From Cristatella mucedo (Eukaryota; Bryozoa; Phylactolaemata; Cristatellidae), in contig WPIO01000044.1 of NCBI GenBank assembly GCA_009760855.2, positions 2,739,393-2,799,392 on the forward strand: a stretch of DNA of 60,000 nt, written 5' to 3'. A model generated the notes under the pieces. It made no database searches, was not told the origin of the DNA, and saw only the letters and a program-made list of their open reading frames with translations. The stretch's first letter is position 1, and each line of letters starts with the position of its first letter. Shown here piece after piece: positions 57,901 through 58,886 of this stretch. Position numbers and translations under genes: made by a program.

Positions 57901-58886
57901 AGAGAGACTTTACCTATGTATGTATTCGCGAGAATGTCGTTATACACTCATAGCAATGACTGATAGCTGGCTCTCCTGTCTAGTGTTGCCTTCTTAATGC
58001 ACCTTTGATAGCTGCAAGGACGAGTTTAAAGAAGTCGTGGTCTTCTTAGACTGGGAGATGCACTTCAAGATGTCACGCGGCCTCGAGATGTCACGCGTCA
58101 GGATGGAAGGTGGCCATTTAAAGTACAGCAAGGAACTGAGTGTGGCGTCCGGTGACTACCTTAAGGATGGACTGTCAAAAGATTCTCTTCCTCTCTCTCC
58201 TACAGGTAGCATCACCTGCTTGCACCCGTCTACCTATCTGTTCTGGTGATCGATTGTTCAGTTGGTATGCACAAAAAGTCGGGAACTTGACTAGCAGCCT
58301 GTCCTACATTAATTTTGCATCATGTTTCACTAACCAGGGATCGTCCTACTCACCAGCCCTGAATGGCTTCTGGTGTACTTTTGCACGCTTGTCTAAAGCA
58401 TATCTTGGTTTTGCAAGCTTGTCTAGCACGATACGTTATATCATGCCCTTTACCTTTGTTTACTGCTTATCTTGCAGGGAGAAGTAAAGCGACCGGTTAG
58501 AGATTTGGTTCCCTTACGTAGCTAAACAAAGATCTATTACTTTTCTTAATACGGCGACTAAAACCAGAATCCTATCGTACCTGCTGGAACGCGTGGTCCG
58601 GTCGCAATTGTGATCTCGAAACAGTAAGCTCCGGCTCGAGTCCCATCCCGGTCATGGGTGCTAGGCGTGGCAAAGGAAACTCCTCAGATCCCCTAACCTG
58701 CTCGCAAGCTAGCGAGGCATGCCAACTTCCGATGATTGCTACCCATAGTAAGTATTACTATCCATAAGCGGATTATGACGACGTACACGCACCTTGTTCA
58801 GTTCGTATGCCAGTCTTCGATACCGCCTCCACCAACAGGAAGGCTGCTGCGCAGCCCAAAACCCAGCAAGATTTCCAAAAATACAT
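10816..58886 (-). CDS. InR: Insulin/IGF-type receptor tyrosine kinase, whole gene (23 coding exons)
   Basis: The receptor binds insulin-like peptides outside the cell and phosphorylates its own tail and adaptor proteins inside, feeding PI3K/Akt and Ras/MAPK growth control. Exons in coding order are given as separate entries. All 22 introns are GT-AG, all junction phases agree, and the sum is 4,755 bases (1,584 residues plus stop). Layout by residue: signal peptide 1-20ish; L1 32-190; furin-like Cys-rich about 180-348; L2 349-503; FnIII-1 504-623; FnIII-2 with insert domain to 784, with Cys 715/717/719, alpha-CT helix 745-753 and furin site KRRR 781-784; FnIII-3 to 981; membrane helix 987-1011; NPDY 1030-1033; kinase 1045-1324 with GQGSFG 1059-1064, Lys1088, Glu1105, HRDLAARN 1188-1195, DFG 1208-1210 and loop tyrosines 1216, 1220, 1221. 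The tail is 1325-1584. It is longer than the human receptor (about 1,380) mainly through the tail. Confidence 0.93.
12116..12600 (-). pseudogene. Tc1/mariner-like transposase relic
   Basis: The minus strand keeps an open frame (12120-12581) with [21 protein letters not shown] and [19 protein letters not shown]. These correspond to WGCF...G-LY-I, the QQDND region and the EWPSQSPDLNPIE block of Tc1-family DDE transposases. The QQDND aspartate and the PDLNPIE motif are degraded (LDLISLSIS), so it cannot be active. Flanking inverted repeats were not found. Confidence 0.75.
12831..13012 (+). mobile_element. SINE family 1
   Basis: GAGCCGTGATGGCACACTAGG head, B box GTTCGAATCC near 12901, body GCGGTGGTGACAGCC, and tail AATTTAAATTAGTTAGTATT. 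A relatively well-kept copy. Confidence 0.85.
13570..14095 (+). mobile_element. LINE fragment: region upstream of and into RT
   Basis: Plus-strand sequence alignable by eye with 46430-46760 of the long LINE copy. Shared landmarks are CACCTCAACGTCCACATTCA, AGTCAAAGAAGACTAT, CTGCTGCTGCCATGCAT and ACCAGACCAAGAGAACTT. Diverged and full of stops; a 20-base direct repeat (AATTCCTTACA twice, 13683-13709) is private to it. Confidence 0.65.
14085..14340 (+). mobile_element. Tc1-like relic, related to the one at 43310-43745
   Basis: TTTTTGGACAAATCCTTA at 14090 and CAGATAAGGAAGGTCATGAA at 14280 both have close relatives in 43310-43745, though in a different relative orientation. On the plus strand the latter reads [12 protein letters not shown], resembling the Tc1 C-terminal SMPRR-AVI segment. 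Highly degraded. Confidence 0.4.
14534..14940 (+). mobile_element. LINE fragment: RT C-terminal end
   Basis: Plus-strand GTGCAAAACTCGGCAGCCAG, CACTTCTCACCGACCTGCAG and TTGACAACATTTAAATGCAA match the end of the LINE RT frame. The 3' UTR is missing. Abuts InR exon 22. Confidence 0.75.
15172..15306 (-). CDS. InR: InR exon 22: kinase C-lobe
   Basis: Acceptor GCTGCAG; the first G completes Trp1251. It encodes [19 protein letters not shown] and on to PEGCPEKL, kinase subdomains IX-X. The donor is ACT|GTAAGA, leaving two bases. The [15 protein letters not shown] wording is close to arthropod receptors. Confidence 0.95.
15464..15753 (-). CDS. InR: InR exon 21: catalytic core and activation loop
   Basis: Acceptor CGTAG followed by GATAAC, phase 0. 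Contains HRDLAARN (catalytic Asp1190), DFG (1208-1210) and the activation loop [10 protein letters not shown] with the three autophosphorylated tyrosines 1216, 1220 and 1221, then [10 protein letters not shown]. The donor is GTG|GTAAGA after TG. This is the most conserved part of the gene and leaves no doubt about the family. Confidence 0.97.
15936..16114 (-). mobile_element. SINE family 1
   Basis: Minus-oriented full copy with a (TTTA)-type tail at 15936, body, B box GGTTCGATTCC complement near 16045 and head ending in GAGCCGTGATGG complement. Lies in intron 20. Confidence 0.88.
16340..16445 (-). mobile_element. LINE 3'-end fragment
   Basis: Only the last 80 bases of the LINE are present: AAAGCGCCCTCAGAGAACTT, then CAGGCACTTTACATTTGCTG. 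Confidence 0.75.
16446..17045. other. Intron 20 stretch, nothing recognised
   Basis: AT-rich intronic sequence without open frames of interest or repeats that I can match inside this window. Confidence 0.5.
17046..17768 (-). mobile_element. LINE copy, 3' UTR plus RT end
   Basis: AATAATAATATTAATGATG tail, then diverged hairpin, UTR (AACATGGTTAGGGGTGACATG relative) and the frame up to the CACAGGCCGGTAG segment. Minus orientation, moderately diverged, 5'-truncated. Confidence 0.8.
17936..18005. repeat. Degenerate tandem repeat
   Basis: Three to four imperfect copies of a roughly 20-base unit like GATAATGATAATGCAAA. Simple replication-slippage sequence at the edge of the Tc1 relic. Confidence 0.65.
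18100..18535 (+). pseudogene. Tc1/mariner-like transposase relic
   Basis: Plus-strand reading shows [13 protein letters not shown] near 18150 and, after several stops, a [13 protein letters not shown]-like segment near 18410-18450. These are the WGCF and LNPIE-LWDE blocks of Tc1 transposases. The reading frame is destroyed. Confidence 0.65.
18536..19199. other. Intron 20 stretch, nothing recognised
   Basis: No gene or matched repeat was recognised between the Tc1 relic and exon 20. Confidence 0.5.
19200..19332 (-). CDS. InR: InR exon 20: kinase hinge
   Basis: Acceptor TTTGCAG; the first G completes Lys1110. Encodes [19 protein letters not shown] and [20 protein letters not shown], the gatekeeper/hinge region. 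The donor CCG|GTAATC is weaker than the others but is the only one in phase with exon 21, giving RPDEP then DNNGRQPP as in other insulin receptors. Confidence 0.92.
19333..21844. other. Intron 19, proximal part
   Basis: About 2.5 kb with no open frame or repeat that I can assign. Short frames on both strands lack known domains. Confidence 0.5.
21845..21890. repeat. Perfect 18-bp inverted repeat with 10-base loop
   Basis: CAGCATTACCTATTAGAA (21845-21862) and TTCTAATAGGTAATGCTG (21873-21890) are exact reverse complements around CGCTTTGCTC. A perfect hairpin in an otherwise diverged intron suggests recent origin or maintained structure. Confidence 0.85.
21925..22530 (+). mobile_element. Second LINE family (CR1-like), 3' part
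   Basis: The plus strand reads [12 protein letters not shown] at 22055, then a block seen in other copies here (ACAAGGCCCACCACGGCTTGG, GACAGAAGCTTTAGCTCTGC). It ends in GGAGATACATTACATTACA. Its 3' end differs from the main LINE: no (ATT)n, but an ATTACATTACA-type terminus. Confidence 0.7.
22887..23100 (-). CDS. InR: InR exon 19: kinase N-lobe
   Basis: Acceptor TGTCTAG; two bases complete Val1039. Encodes [20 protein letters not shown], the Gly-rich loop GQGSFG (1059-1064), the VAVK lysine (1088) and helix C with Glu1105 in LKEASVMK. The donor is AA|GTAAGA. ATP-binding lobe, fully conserved. Confidence 0.96.
23218..23288 (-). CDS. InR: InR exon 18: juxtamembrane NPxY
   Basis: A 71-base exon between ATTGCAG and GAAG|GTAGTA. 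Encodes [24 protein letters not shown] (1030-1033) is the docking motif for IRS/Shc PTB domains. The preceding YASM adds a YxxM consensus. Phases match both neighbours. Confidence 0.92.
23378..23477 (-). CDS. InR: InR exon 17: transmembrane helix
   Basis: A 100-base exon: acceptor TTTTGCAG, donor AAAAA|GTGAGT. Encodes DLWKPW, then a hydrophobic run ([18 protein letters not shown], continuing to YFVY) and a SKKK stop-transfer signal. This is the single membrane span, residues about 987-1011. Confidence 0.92.
23478..25537. other. Intron 16, distal part
   Basis: No gene or assignable repeat was recognised; open frames such as 24024-24374 minus have no known domain. Confidence 0.45.
25538..25610 (+). 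mobile_element. SINE family 2, 3' tail fragment
   Basis: AAGCCCCTGGATAGAAATTAA followed by TTTTAGGGTGCTATATA matches the LINE-like 3' part of SINE family 2 (compare 32400-32460). The tRNA head is absent. Confidence 0.6.
25845..26735 (-). mobile_element. LINE copy, young subfamily, 5'-truncated
   Basis: (AAT)n tail at 25845, hairpin, UTR, and an uninterrupted RT end frame on the minus strand (through [20 protein letters not shown]) ending at the natural stop near 26116. It shares a private ACTTAATCT duplication in the hairpin with the copy at 37370-38517, so the two belong to one recent subfamily. The frame's upstream 60 codons (beyond 26735) are unrelated flanking sequence. Confidence 0.88.
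26736..27889. other. Intron 16 stretch
   Basis: A weak 3'-end-like segment (about 26800-26860, CTCCCAAAGAGAGCCCTATC then GGCACTTTATATATG) suggests another eroded LINE or SINE tail. Nothing else was recognised. Confidence 0.4.
27890..29140 (-). mobile_element. Old LINE copy split by a CR1-like insertion
   Basis: Main-family LINE sequence is present at 27890-27953 (ending GTCGGTAGTGAG) and resumes at about 28412 (CAAGCTTTAGGAGCATAG). It continues through the RT end region (CGGTGTAATGTGGCAGTTGC, GATGTCACGAATGCACGG) to about 29140. Minus orientation and strongly diverged. Confidence 0.7.
27954..28411 (-). mobile_element. CR1-like LINE family 2 inserted in older LINE
   Basis: Starts at the ATGTAATGCACTGTAATGTA terminus on the plus strand and includes the frame reading [19 protein letters not shown] on the minus strand. 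Similar copies lie at 21925, 33493 and 34990. The break in the surrounding LINE is clean at both edges. Confidence 0.75.
29234..29373 (-). mobile_element. SINE family 1, diverged
   Basis: TAGCTGATTCAACAGCCTCT tail, GGCTATCACCCGCTTTCAGC body and a B box complement (CCTCGAACCC) near 29330. Confidence 0.75.
29374..29754. other. Intron 16, next to exon 16
   Basis: No feature was recognised in this 380-base stretch. Confidence 0.5.
29755..29929 (-). CDS. InR: InR exon 16: FnIII-3, second half
   Basis: Acceptor TTCAAG, phase 0; donor GAAG|GTAATG. Encodes [12 protein letters not shown] and [16 protein letters not shown], the beta-sheet end of the membrane-proximal fibronectin III domain (compare SPGNYSVRIRATSLAG in the human receptor). 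Confidence 0.92.
30014..30195 (-). CDS. InR: InR exon 15: FnIII-3, first half
   Basis: Acceptor TTGTAG; two bases complete Gly863. Encodes [36 protein letters not shown] and [10 protein letters not shown]. Donor GAG|GTGAGT, phase 0. Corresponds to the [20 protein letters not shown] block of human INSR. Confidence 0.92.
30602..30689 (-). CDS. InR: InR exon 14: end of FnIII-2
   Basis: An 88-base exon: acceptor GGAGCAG, donor GACG|GTAAGA. Encodes [20 protein letters not shown], matching [20 protein letters not shown] of human INSR, including both cysteines. Confidence 0.9.
30793..31024 (-). CDS. InR: InR exon 13: furin site, start of beta chain
   Basis: Acceptor GTGGCAG; one base completes Thr756. 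It passes through [18 protein letters not shown] (781-784) is the furin cleavage site that separates alpha and beta chains. It then re-enters FnIII-2 with [20 protein letters not shown]. Donor GAG|GTGGGT, phase 0. An alternative acceptor seven bases upstream gives the wrong frame. Confidence 0.9.
31095..31323 (-). CDS. InR: InR exon 12: insert domain with alpha-CT helix
   Basis: Acceptor TTTGTAG; two bases complete Ala680. Encodes [16 protein letters not shown], the dimer-forming cysteine cluster CPCNC (715, 717, 719) and the alpha-CT hormone-binding helix [11 protein letters not shown] (743-753), which parallels EDYLHNVVF of the human receptor. Donor AAAAC|GTGAGT. The insulin-contact His and Phe are kept. 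Confidence 0.88.
31432..31490 (+). mobile_element. SINE family 2, head fragment
   Basis: GGCCCGGTGGTTAAGGTGCT, then AAGGTCAAGGTGAACGTATT: the A-box head plus the insertion characteristic of one subfamily. The copy is cut before the B box. Confidence 0.6.
31491..32327. other. Intron 11 stretch
   Basis: No gene was recognised. Around 31900-31975 (AATCAAACCTAGGACCCTTT, then AGAGCACCGACAGCACTCGT) there is a faint tRNA-like SINE remnant. Confidence 0.4.
32328..32478 (+). mobile_element. SINE family 2, full copy
   Basis: tRNA-like head (GGTCTAGCGGTTAAGGTGCT), B box GGCTCGAGCCC near 32383, then GAAGCGCCTGAATAGAAATT and TTCTCTTGGGGCGCTATATA, and a (TTTA)n tail. The last 60 bases are alignable with the main LINE's 3' end. 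Confidence 0.85.
32560..33020 (+). mobile_element. LINE endonuclease-domain remnant
   Basis: The plus strand reads [20 protein letters not shown] then [16 protein letters not shown] (32600-32770), the C-terminal part of an APE-type endonuclease of a CR1/L2-group LINE. It ends in CAGAGCTAAAGCTTCTGTCG (about 32990), a family 2 motif. Confidence 0.7.
33021..33358 (+). mobile_element. Main-family LINE 3' end fused to the preceding fragment
   Basis: AAAGCCTGGAACTCACGTCC leads into the RT stop, UTR (CATTTAGTGGGTCCCTGTGA) and hairpin. It follows directly on family 2-like sequence, making a chimeric junction near 33020. Confidence 0.7.
33493..33868 (-). mobile_element. CR1-like LINE family 2 copy
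   Basis: AATGTAATGTATGTCCGTCT terminus, then AAGCGGCTTTCGGTACGCAT and CTTCTGTCGCCAACTGTCTT; closely similar to 27954-28411. The minus frame reads [13 protein letters not shown]. Confidence 0.75.
33940..34107 (-). CDS. InR: InR exon 11: FnIII-2 start
   Basis: Acceptor ATTGCAG; two bases complete His624. Encodes [38 protein letters not shown] and KNRDYC. Donor TGCG|GTAAGT. Matches the [20 protein letters not shown] region of human INSR. Confidence 0.93.
34108..34599. other. Intron 10 stretch
   Basis: Nothing recognised. Confidence 0.5.
34600..34990 (+). pseudogene. Tc1-like transposase C-terminus and element end
   Basis: The plus strand keeps [15 protein letters not shown] (34660) and [20 protein letters not shown] (34770), matching the last residues of Tc1 transposases. 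The remaining sequence to about 34990 (GGGCAGGCACTGTATA) may hold the inverted repeat end. Upstream parts are missing. Confidence 0.7.
34990..35250 (+). mobile_element. CR1-like LINE family 2, 3' end
   Basis: Plus-strand GACATTTACTCTCCTACTGC then GATGAAGTCTGTTGGCTACC are the complements of the same features at 33600-33750. Diverged; directly abuts the Tc1 relic. Confidence 0.65.
35561..35742 (-). CDS. InR: InR exon 10: FnIII-1 end
   Basis: Acceptor TTTCAG; the G completes Met563. Encodes [16 protein letters not shown] and [16 protein letters not shown], then [11 protein letters not shown]. Donor ACC|GTAAGT. WTVVD, the -YA-FV- strand and the I-Y--T end match human INSR. Confidence 0.93.
36014..36215 (-). 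mobile_element. LINE 3'-end copy (about 200 bases)
   Basis: (AAT)n tail, hairpin (GATAAAGCGCCCTCAGAGAA) and UTR, ending at GTCAGCATGCAATTGTGG. A well-preserved but very short insertion in intron 9. Confidence 0.85.
36496..36568. repeat. (CT)n-(TA)n compound microsatellite
   Basis: About 13 CT units run into about 23 TA units, ending exactly at the tail of the SINE that follows. Probably expanded from that SINE's AT-rich tail. Confidence 0.95.
36569..36710 (-). mobile_element. SINE family 2
   Basis: Minus orientation: ATTTATATAGCGCTCTAAGA and GAACTTAGTCTCTAATCATG form the LINE-like tail; the B box complement GGACTTGAACCC and head complement CTTTAACCACTGGGCC follow. Confidence 0.85.
36749..36906 (-). 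mobile_element. SINE family 1, diverged
   Basis: CTAGCTGATTCAATAGACTC tail, TCCTGCTTGCAGCAGGCAAA body, B box complement near 36850 and head to about 36906. Confidence 0.75.
37193..37369 (-). mobile_element. Old LINE 3' end, interrupted by a younger LINE
   Basis: ACATTTGTATAGCATCATAA then ATTTCTAGGCCCATTTTTTG is a diverged LINE hairpin/UTR in minus orientation. Its upstream part seems to resume at 38517-38800, so the copy at 37370-38517 may have inserted in it. Confidence 0.45.
37370..38517 (+). mobile_element. LINE copy, young subfamily, best-kept RT C-terminal frame
   Basis: Starts within the RT palm at [14 protein letters not shown] (catalytic YADD) and stays open to the natural stop near 38231, then UTR, hairpin with the private ACTTAATCT-type duplication, and a long (ATT)n tail to about 38517. 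Nearly identical in sequence to 25845-26735. 5'-truncated, so not autonomous. Confidence 0.9.
38517..38800 (-). mobile_element. Old LINE fragment
   Basis: GTCCAGGCTTTGGGTCCGCG, GGGATGTCACAAATACATGG and AAAGGTCATTTTGGAATAGG are RT-end LINE sequence in minus orientation with no 3' tail of its own. It directly abuts the (ATT)n of the previous copy. Confidence 0.65.
38801..39340. other. Intron 9 end
   Basis: Nothing recognised. Confidence 0.5.
39341..39385 (-). CDS. InR: InR exon 9: 45-base micro-exon in FnIII-1
   Basis: Acceptor TTTTTAG, donor AT|GTATGT. Encodes [14 protein letters not shown], aligned with the YQNVTEFDGQDACGSN loop of human INSR. Phase agrees with both neighbours, which is the main support for so small an exon. 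Confidence 0.85.
39494..39626 (-). CDS. InR: InR exon 8: FnIII-1 start
   Basis: Acceptor CTTACAG; two bases complete Cys504. Encodes [18 protein letters not shown] then [20 protein letters not shown]. The donor is CAAGT|GTATGT; a GTGTAT two bases earlier is out of phase with exon 9. Confidence 0.9.
39747..39967 (-). CDS. InR: InR exon 7: L2 domain end
   Basis: Acceptor TTTGTAG; the G completes Lys430. Encodes [18 protein letters not shown] and [19 protein letters not shown], ending TNGHFGDC. Donor GATT|GTAAGT. It matches ALDNQNLRQLWDW and LFFHYNPKLCLSEI of human INSR very well. Confidence 0.95.
40038..40150 (-). mobile_element. LINE 3'-end fragment
   Basis: (AAT)n, GATAAAGCACCCTCACAGAA and GGCGCTTTACATTTGCTGC; about 110 bases, minus orientation, intron 6. 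Confidence 0.82.
40197..40365 (+). mobile_element. SINE family 2, insertion-bearing subfamily
   Basis: Head GGCCCAGTGATTAAAGTGCT, inserted GTCAAGGTGAATGTATTTGA between the A and B boxes, B box GGCTCAAGCCC, then the LINE-like tail (AGTGCCTGAATAGAGATTAC) and an ATT-rich end. Confidence 0.85.
40366..41995. other. Intron 6 stretch
   Basis: About 1.6 kb without recognised gene or repeat. A weak 3'-end-like motif near 40665-40700 (CTAAATCTCTTTCCATGCAC) may be a LINE trace. Confidence 0.45.
41996..42155 (+). mobile_element. SINE family 2, insertion-bearing subfamily
   Basis: TGGTCCAGTGGCTAAGGTAC head, the same GGTCAAGGTGAATGTATTTG insertion as at 40250, a degraded B box (GAGCTCGAGCTCC) and tail GCGCCTTGATAGAGATTACT. 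Confidence 0.8.
42721..42865 (-). CDS. InR: InR exon 6: L2 domain middle
   Basis: Acceptor TTCATAG; two bases complete Arg382. Encodes [18 protein letters not shown] then [18 protein letters not shown], the leucine-rich L2 strands. Donor GATAA|GTAAGC. Parallels [20 protein letters not shown] in the human protein. Confidence 0.94.
43310..43745 (-). mobile_element. Rearranged Tc1-like relic with internal inverted duplication
   Basis: On the minus strand 43310-43370 reads [16 protein letters not shown], like the SMPRR--AVI--RGG-T C-terminus of Tc1 transposases. 43492-43558 and 43680-43742 are inverted copies of each other at roughly 75% identity (shared CAGCACCA-ACAAGGATT). A related fragment lies at 14085-14340. 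Confidence 0.45.
44134..44235 (-). CDS. InR: InR exon 5: L2 domain start
   Basis: Acceptor TTTATAG; two bases complete Val348. Encodes [18 protein letters not shown] then [15 protein letters not shown]. Donor ACTC|GTGAGT. Matches [20 protein letters not shown] of human INSR. Confidence 0.92.
44236..45067. other. Intron 4
   Basis: No repeat was assigned. Two plus-strand frames (44537-44749, 44758-44976) have no recognisable domain and look like chance. Confidence 0.45.
45068..45245 (-). CDS. InR: InR exon 4: Cys-rich domain, second half
   Basis: Acceptor TTTCAG, phase 0; donor AAAG|GTGAAG. It contains no useful internal Met, so it is easily missed. Translation gives [37 protein letters not shown] and [11 protein letters not shown], the last furin-like repeats (compare CIPECPSGYT and CTPCLGPCPKVC in human INSR). 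Both phases fit exons 3 and 5. Confidence 0.9.
45864..45984 (+). mobile_element. LINE 3'-end fragment with (ATT)n tail
   Basis: Plus orientation: AATTGCATTTCACTTTACAG, AAAGCGCCTAGAGAGAGATT, AAGTTCTCTGAGGGCGCTTT and about twelve ATT units. Only the last 85 bases of the element are present. Confidence 0.88.
46395..48240 (+). mobile_element. Longest LINE copy: RT domain nearly complete
   Basis: Spans from the linker before RT (AATCAAAGAAGACAACAAGT) through [41 protein letters not shown] and [11 protein letters not shown] to the RT end and part of the 3' UTR, stopping at about 48240 before the hairpin and tail. These are RT blocks of the CR1/L2 group. The frame is broken near 46908, 47515 and 47735. 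It lacks an endonuclease and is dead. Confidence 0.88.
48551..48714 (-). CDS. InR: InR exon 3: Cys-rich domain, first half
   Basis: Acceptor TTGTATAG; two bases complete Asp234. Encodes [20 protein letters not shown], then [18 protein letters not shown] and ARCPPGLYK. Donor AAG|GTGAGT. CCHSEC--GC and C-AC are the furin-like signature shared with INSR and IGF1R. Confidence 0.95.
48810..49415 (-). CDS. InR: InR exon 2: L1 domain
   Basis: The longest extracellular exon (606 bases): acceptor CTTTTTTAG, donor CAG|GTAACA. Encodes [77 protein letters not shown] and the first cysteines of the Cys-rich domain. This is the primary hormone-binding L domain. The match to NCSVIEGHLQI, ITDYLLLFRV and FPNLTVIRG in human INSR is strong. 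Confidence 0.96.
49826..49985 (+). mobile_element. SINE family 1, diverged
   Basis: GTCTTAGCCTAGGGATAAGG head, B box GGTTTGAATCC at 49871, CAGCGGTGATGGCAGCTAGC body, and tail GAAGCTGTTGACTCAGCTAA. Confidence 0.7.
50231..50428 (-). mobile_element. SINE family 1, well-kept, with C-tract
   Basis: (AAAT)n tail, CCTAGCTGATTAAACAGCCT, body interrupted by about 15 consecutive C at 50310-50323, B box complement GGAATCGAACCC and head complement CCTAGTGTGCCATCGCGGC. Confidence 0.88.
51140..51700 (+). mobile_element. LINE fragment: RT end and 3' UTR
   Basis: Plus orientation from TCGGCTTGCTGGTCTACCGC through ACCTCCAGCCTACC-type RT end, stop, and UTR (ATGCTGCCACTAACCATATT), ending at ACCATGTTCACTT where the hairpin element begins. 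Hairpin and (ATT)n are missing. Confidence 0.8.
51703..51843. mobile_element. MITE-like element with perfect 28-bp terminal inverted repeats
   Basis: CTCTCTTACTTGTAACATAC plus eight more bases (51703-51730) has an exact 28-base reverse complement at 51816-51843, around an 85-base interior with no coding potential. Size and symmetry suggest a young non-autonomous foldback or MITE. It sits exactly where the LINE copy is cut off. No target duplication was identified. Confidence 0.7.
52318..52480 (+). mobile_element. SINE family 1
   Basis: GTGATAGCCCAGGATGTAAG head, B box GGTTCGAATCC at 52367, GTAGTTATAGCTGTTTAGGC body, and GAGGCTGTTAAATTAGCTCG with a T-rich tail. Confidence 0.8.
52929..53160 (-). 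mobile_element. LINE 3' UTR fragment with internal deletion
   Basis: AATAACAATAATACATTGAT tail, then a deleted hairpin and UTR (AACATGGTTAGGGGTGACAC, AAAGGACGAATCACATGG). Confidence 0.75.
53168..53325 (+). mobile_element. SINE family 1, diverged
   Basis: GTAAGGGGACTCGAACTTCA head, B box GGTTCGAGTCT at 53212, CGCTATGGCTGTCCTGTCGC body, and tail GATTAGTTAGCC. Confidence 0.7.
53338..54400 (-). pseudogene. Mutator-like transposase gene, decayed
   Basis: Minus-strand pieces lie in order. 54391-54161 is a Ser/Pro-rich N-terminus with an AT-hook (KRGRPRV) and a nuclear-signal-like KKRR. About 54160-54060 is a zinc ribbon-like ARCPACNSQ followed by YYRETD. 53838-53617 has [11 protein letters not shown] then [14 protein letters not shown]. 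53650-53456 has [20 protein letters not shown] and [19 protein letters not shown]. Then an eroded end follows. V-DGTW, TGK-LD-EVLS-CK-C and SG--GA are hallmarks of the Mutator-like transposase domain family expanded in several arthropods. Successive frameshifts and stops make it a pseudogene. Terminal repeats were not found. Confidence 0.72.
54401..56454. other. Intron 1 stretch
   Basis: No gene was recognised. A run of about 13 G lies near 54633-54645. Frames at 55586-55867 and 55906-56160 show no known domain. Confidence 0.45.
56455..57224 (+). mobile_element. Very old LINE copy carrying a SINE
   Basis: Plus-strand traces of RT: ATCAAGGTAAGGCTTTTGCT, GATGACCTCAGCCTATCCTT (the YADD region, now YTDD) and AGACTACTGCAATTCCCTTT (LDYCNSLL). 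A SINE sits inside it at 56889-57015. Confidence 0.6.
56889..57015 (-). mobile_element. SINE family 2 inside the old LINE
   Basis: ATTCATTTGTATCGCACCTT, GAACCTAAATCTCTAATCAG and CACTGGGCCAAACCAGCTCG are the tail and head complements of SINE family 2 in minus orientation. Confidence 0.65.
57225..57995 (-). mobile_element. Old LINE copy with internal deletion
   Basis: 3' end near 57235 (TACACCACTTTAAGAGAACA, TCTCTTTCTAGGCAATTG), then RT sequence from 57350 on. The minus strand reads [19 protein letters not shown], the YADD region changed to YAED. Confidence 0.65.
58195..58520 (+). mobile_element. LINE remnant near exon 1
   Basis: CGATTGTTCAGTTGGTATGC then AAAAAGTCGGGAACTTGACT resemble the RT end; GAAGTAAAGCGACCGGTTAG (58480) resembles the 3' hairpin. 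Weak. Confidence 0.4.
58580..58680 (+). mobile_element. Possible tRNA-derived SINE head
   Basis: GCGTGGTCCGGTCGCAATTG followed 35 bases later by GGCTCGAGTCCC, an A-box/B-box-like pair. No body or tail matching the other SINEs. Confidence 0.35.
58793..58886 (-). CDS. InR: InR exon 1: signal peptide
   Basis: The chosen ATG (58884-58886) opens [20 protein letters not shown], a basic n-region followed by a hydrophobic core, then [11 protein letters not shown]. The donor CAAG|GTGCGT leaves one base that completes Val32 with exon 2, giving the VC pair found at the start of L1 in insulin receptors. G stands at -3. The frame is open further upstream to 59150, with other Met codons at 58941-58943 and 59019-59021, but only this Met gives a normal signal peptide. 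It lies 9.4 kb from exon 2, so the link rests on phase, signal peptide and position. Confidence 0.72.

Larger units (their letters stand above)
49416..58792 (-). other. InR intron 1 (9.4 kb)
   Basis: The largest intron. It holds SINEs, LINE pieces, a hairpin element and a Mutator-like transposase relic, each listed separately. Other stretches (49416-49825, 50430-51135, 51845-52310, 52482-52928, 54400-56450) show no gene that I recognise. Confidence 0.75.
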
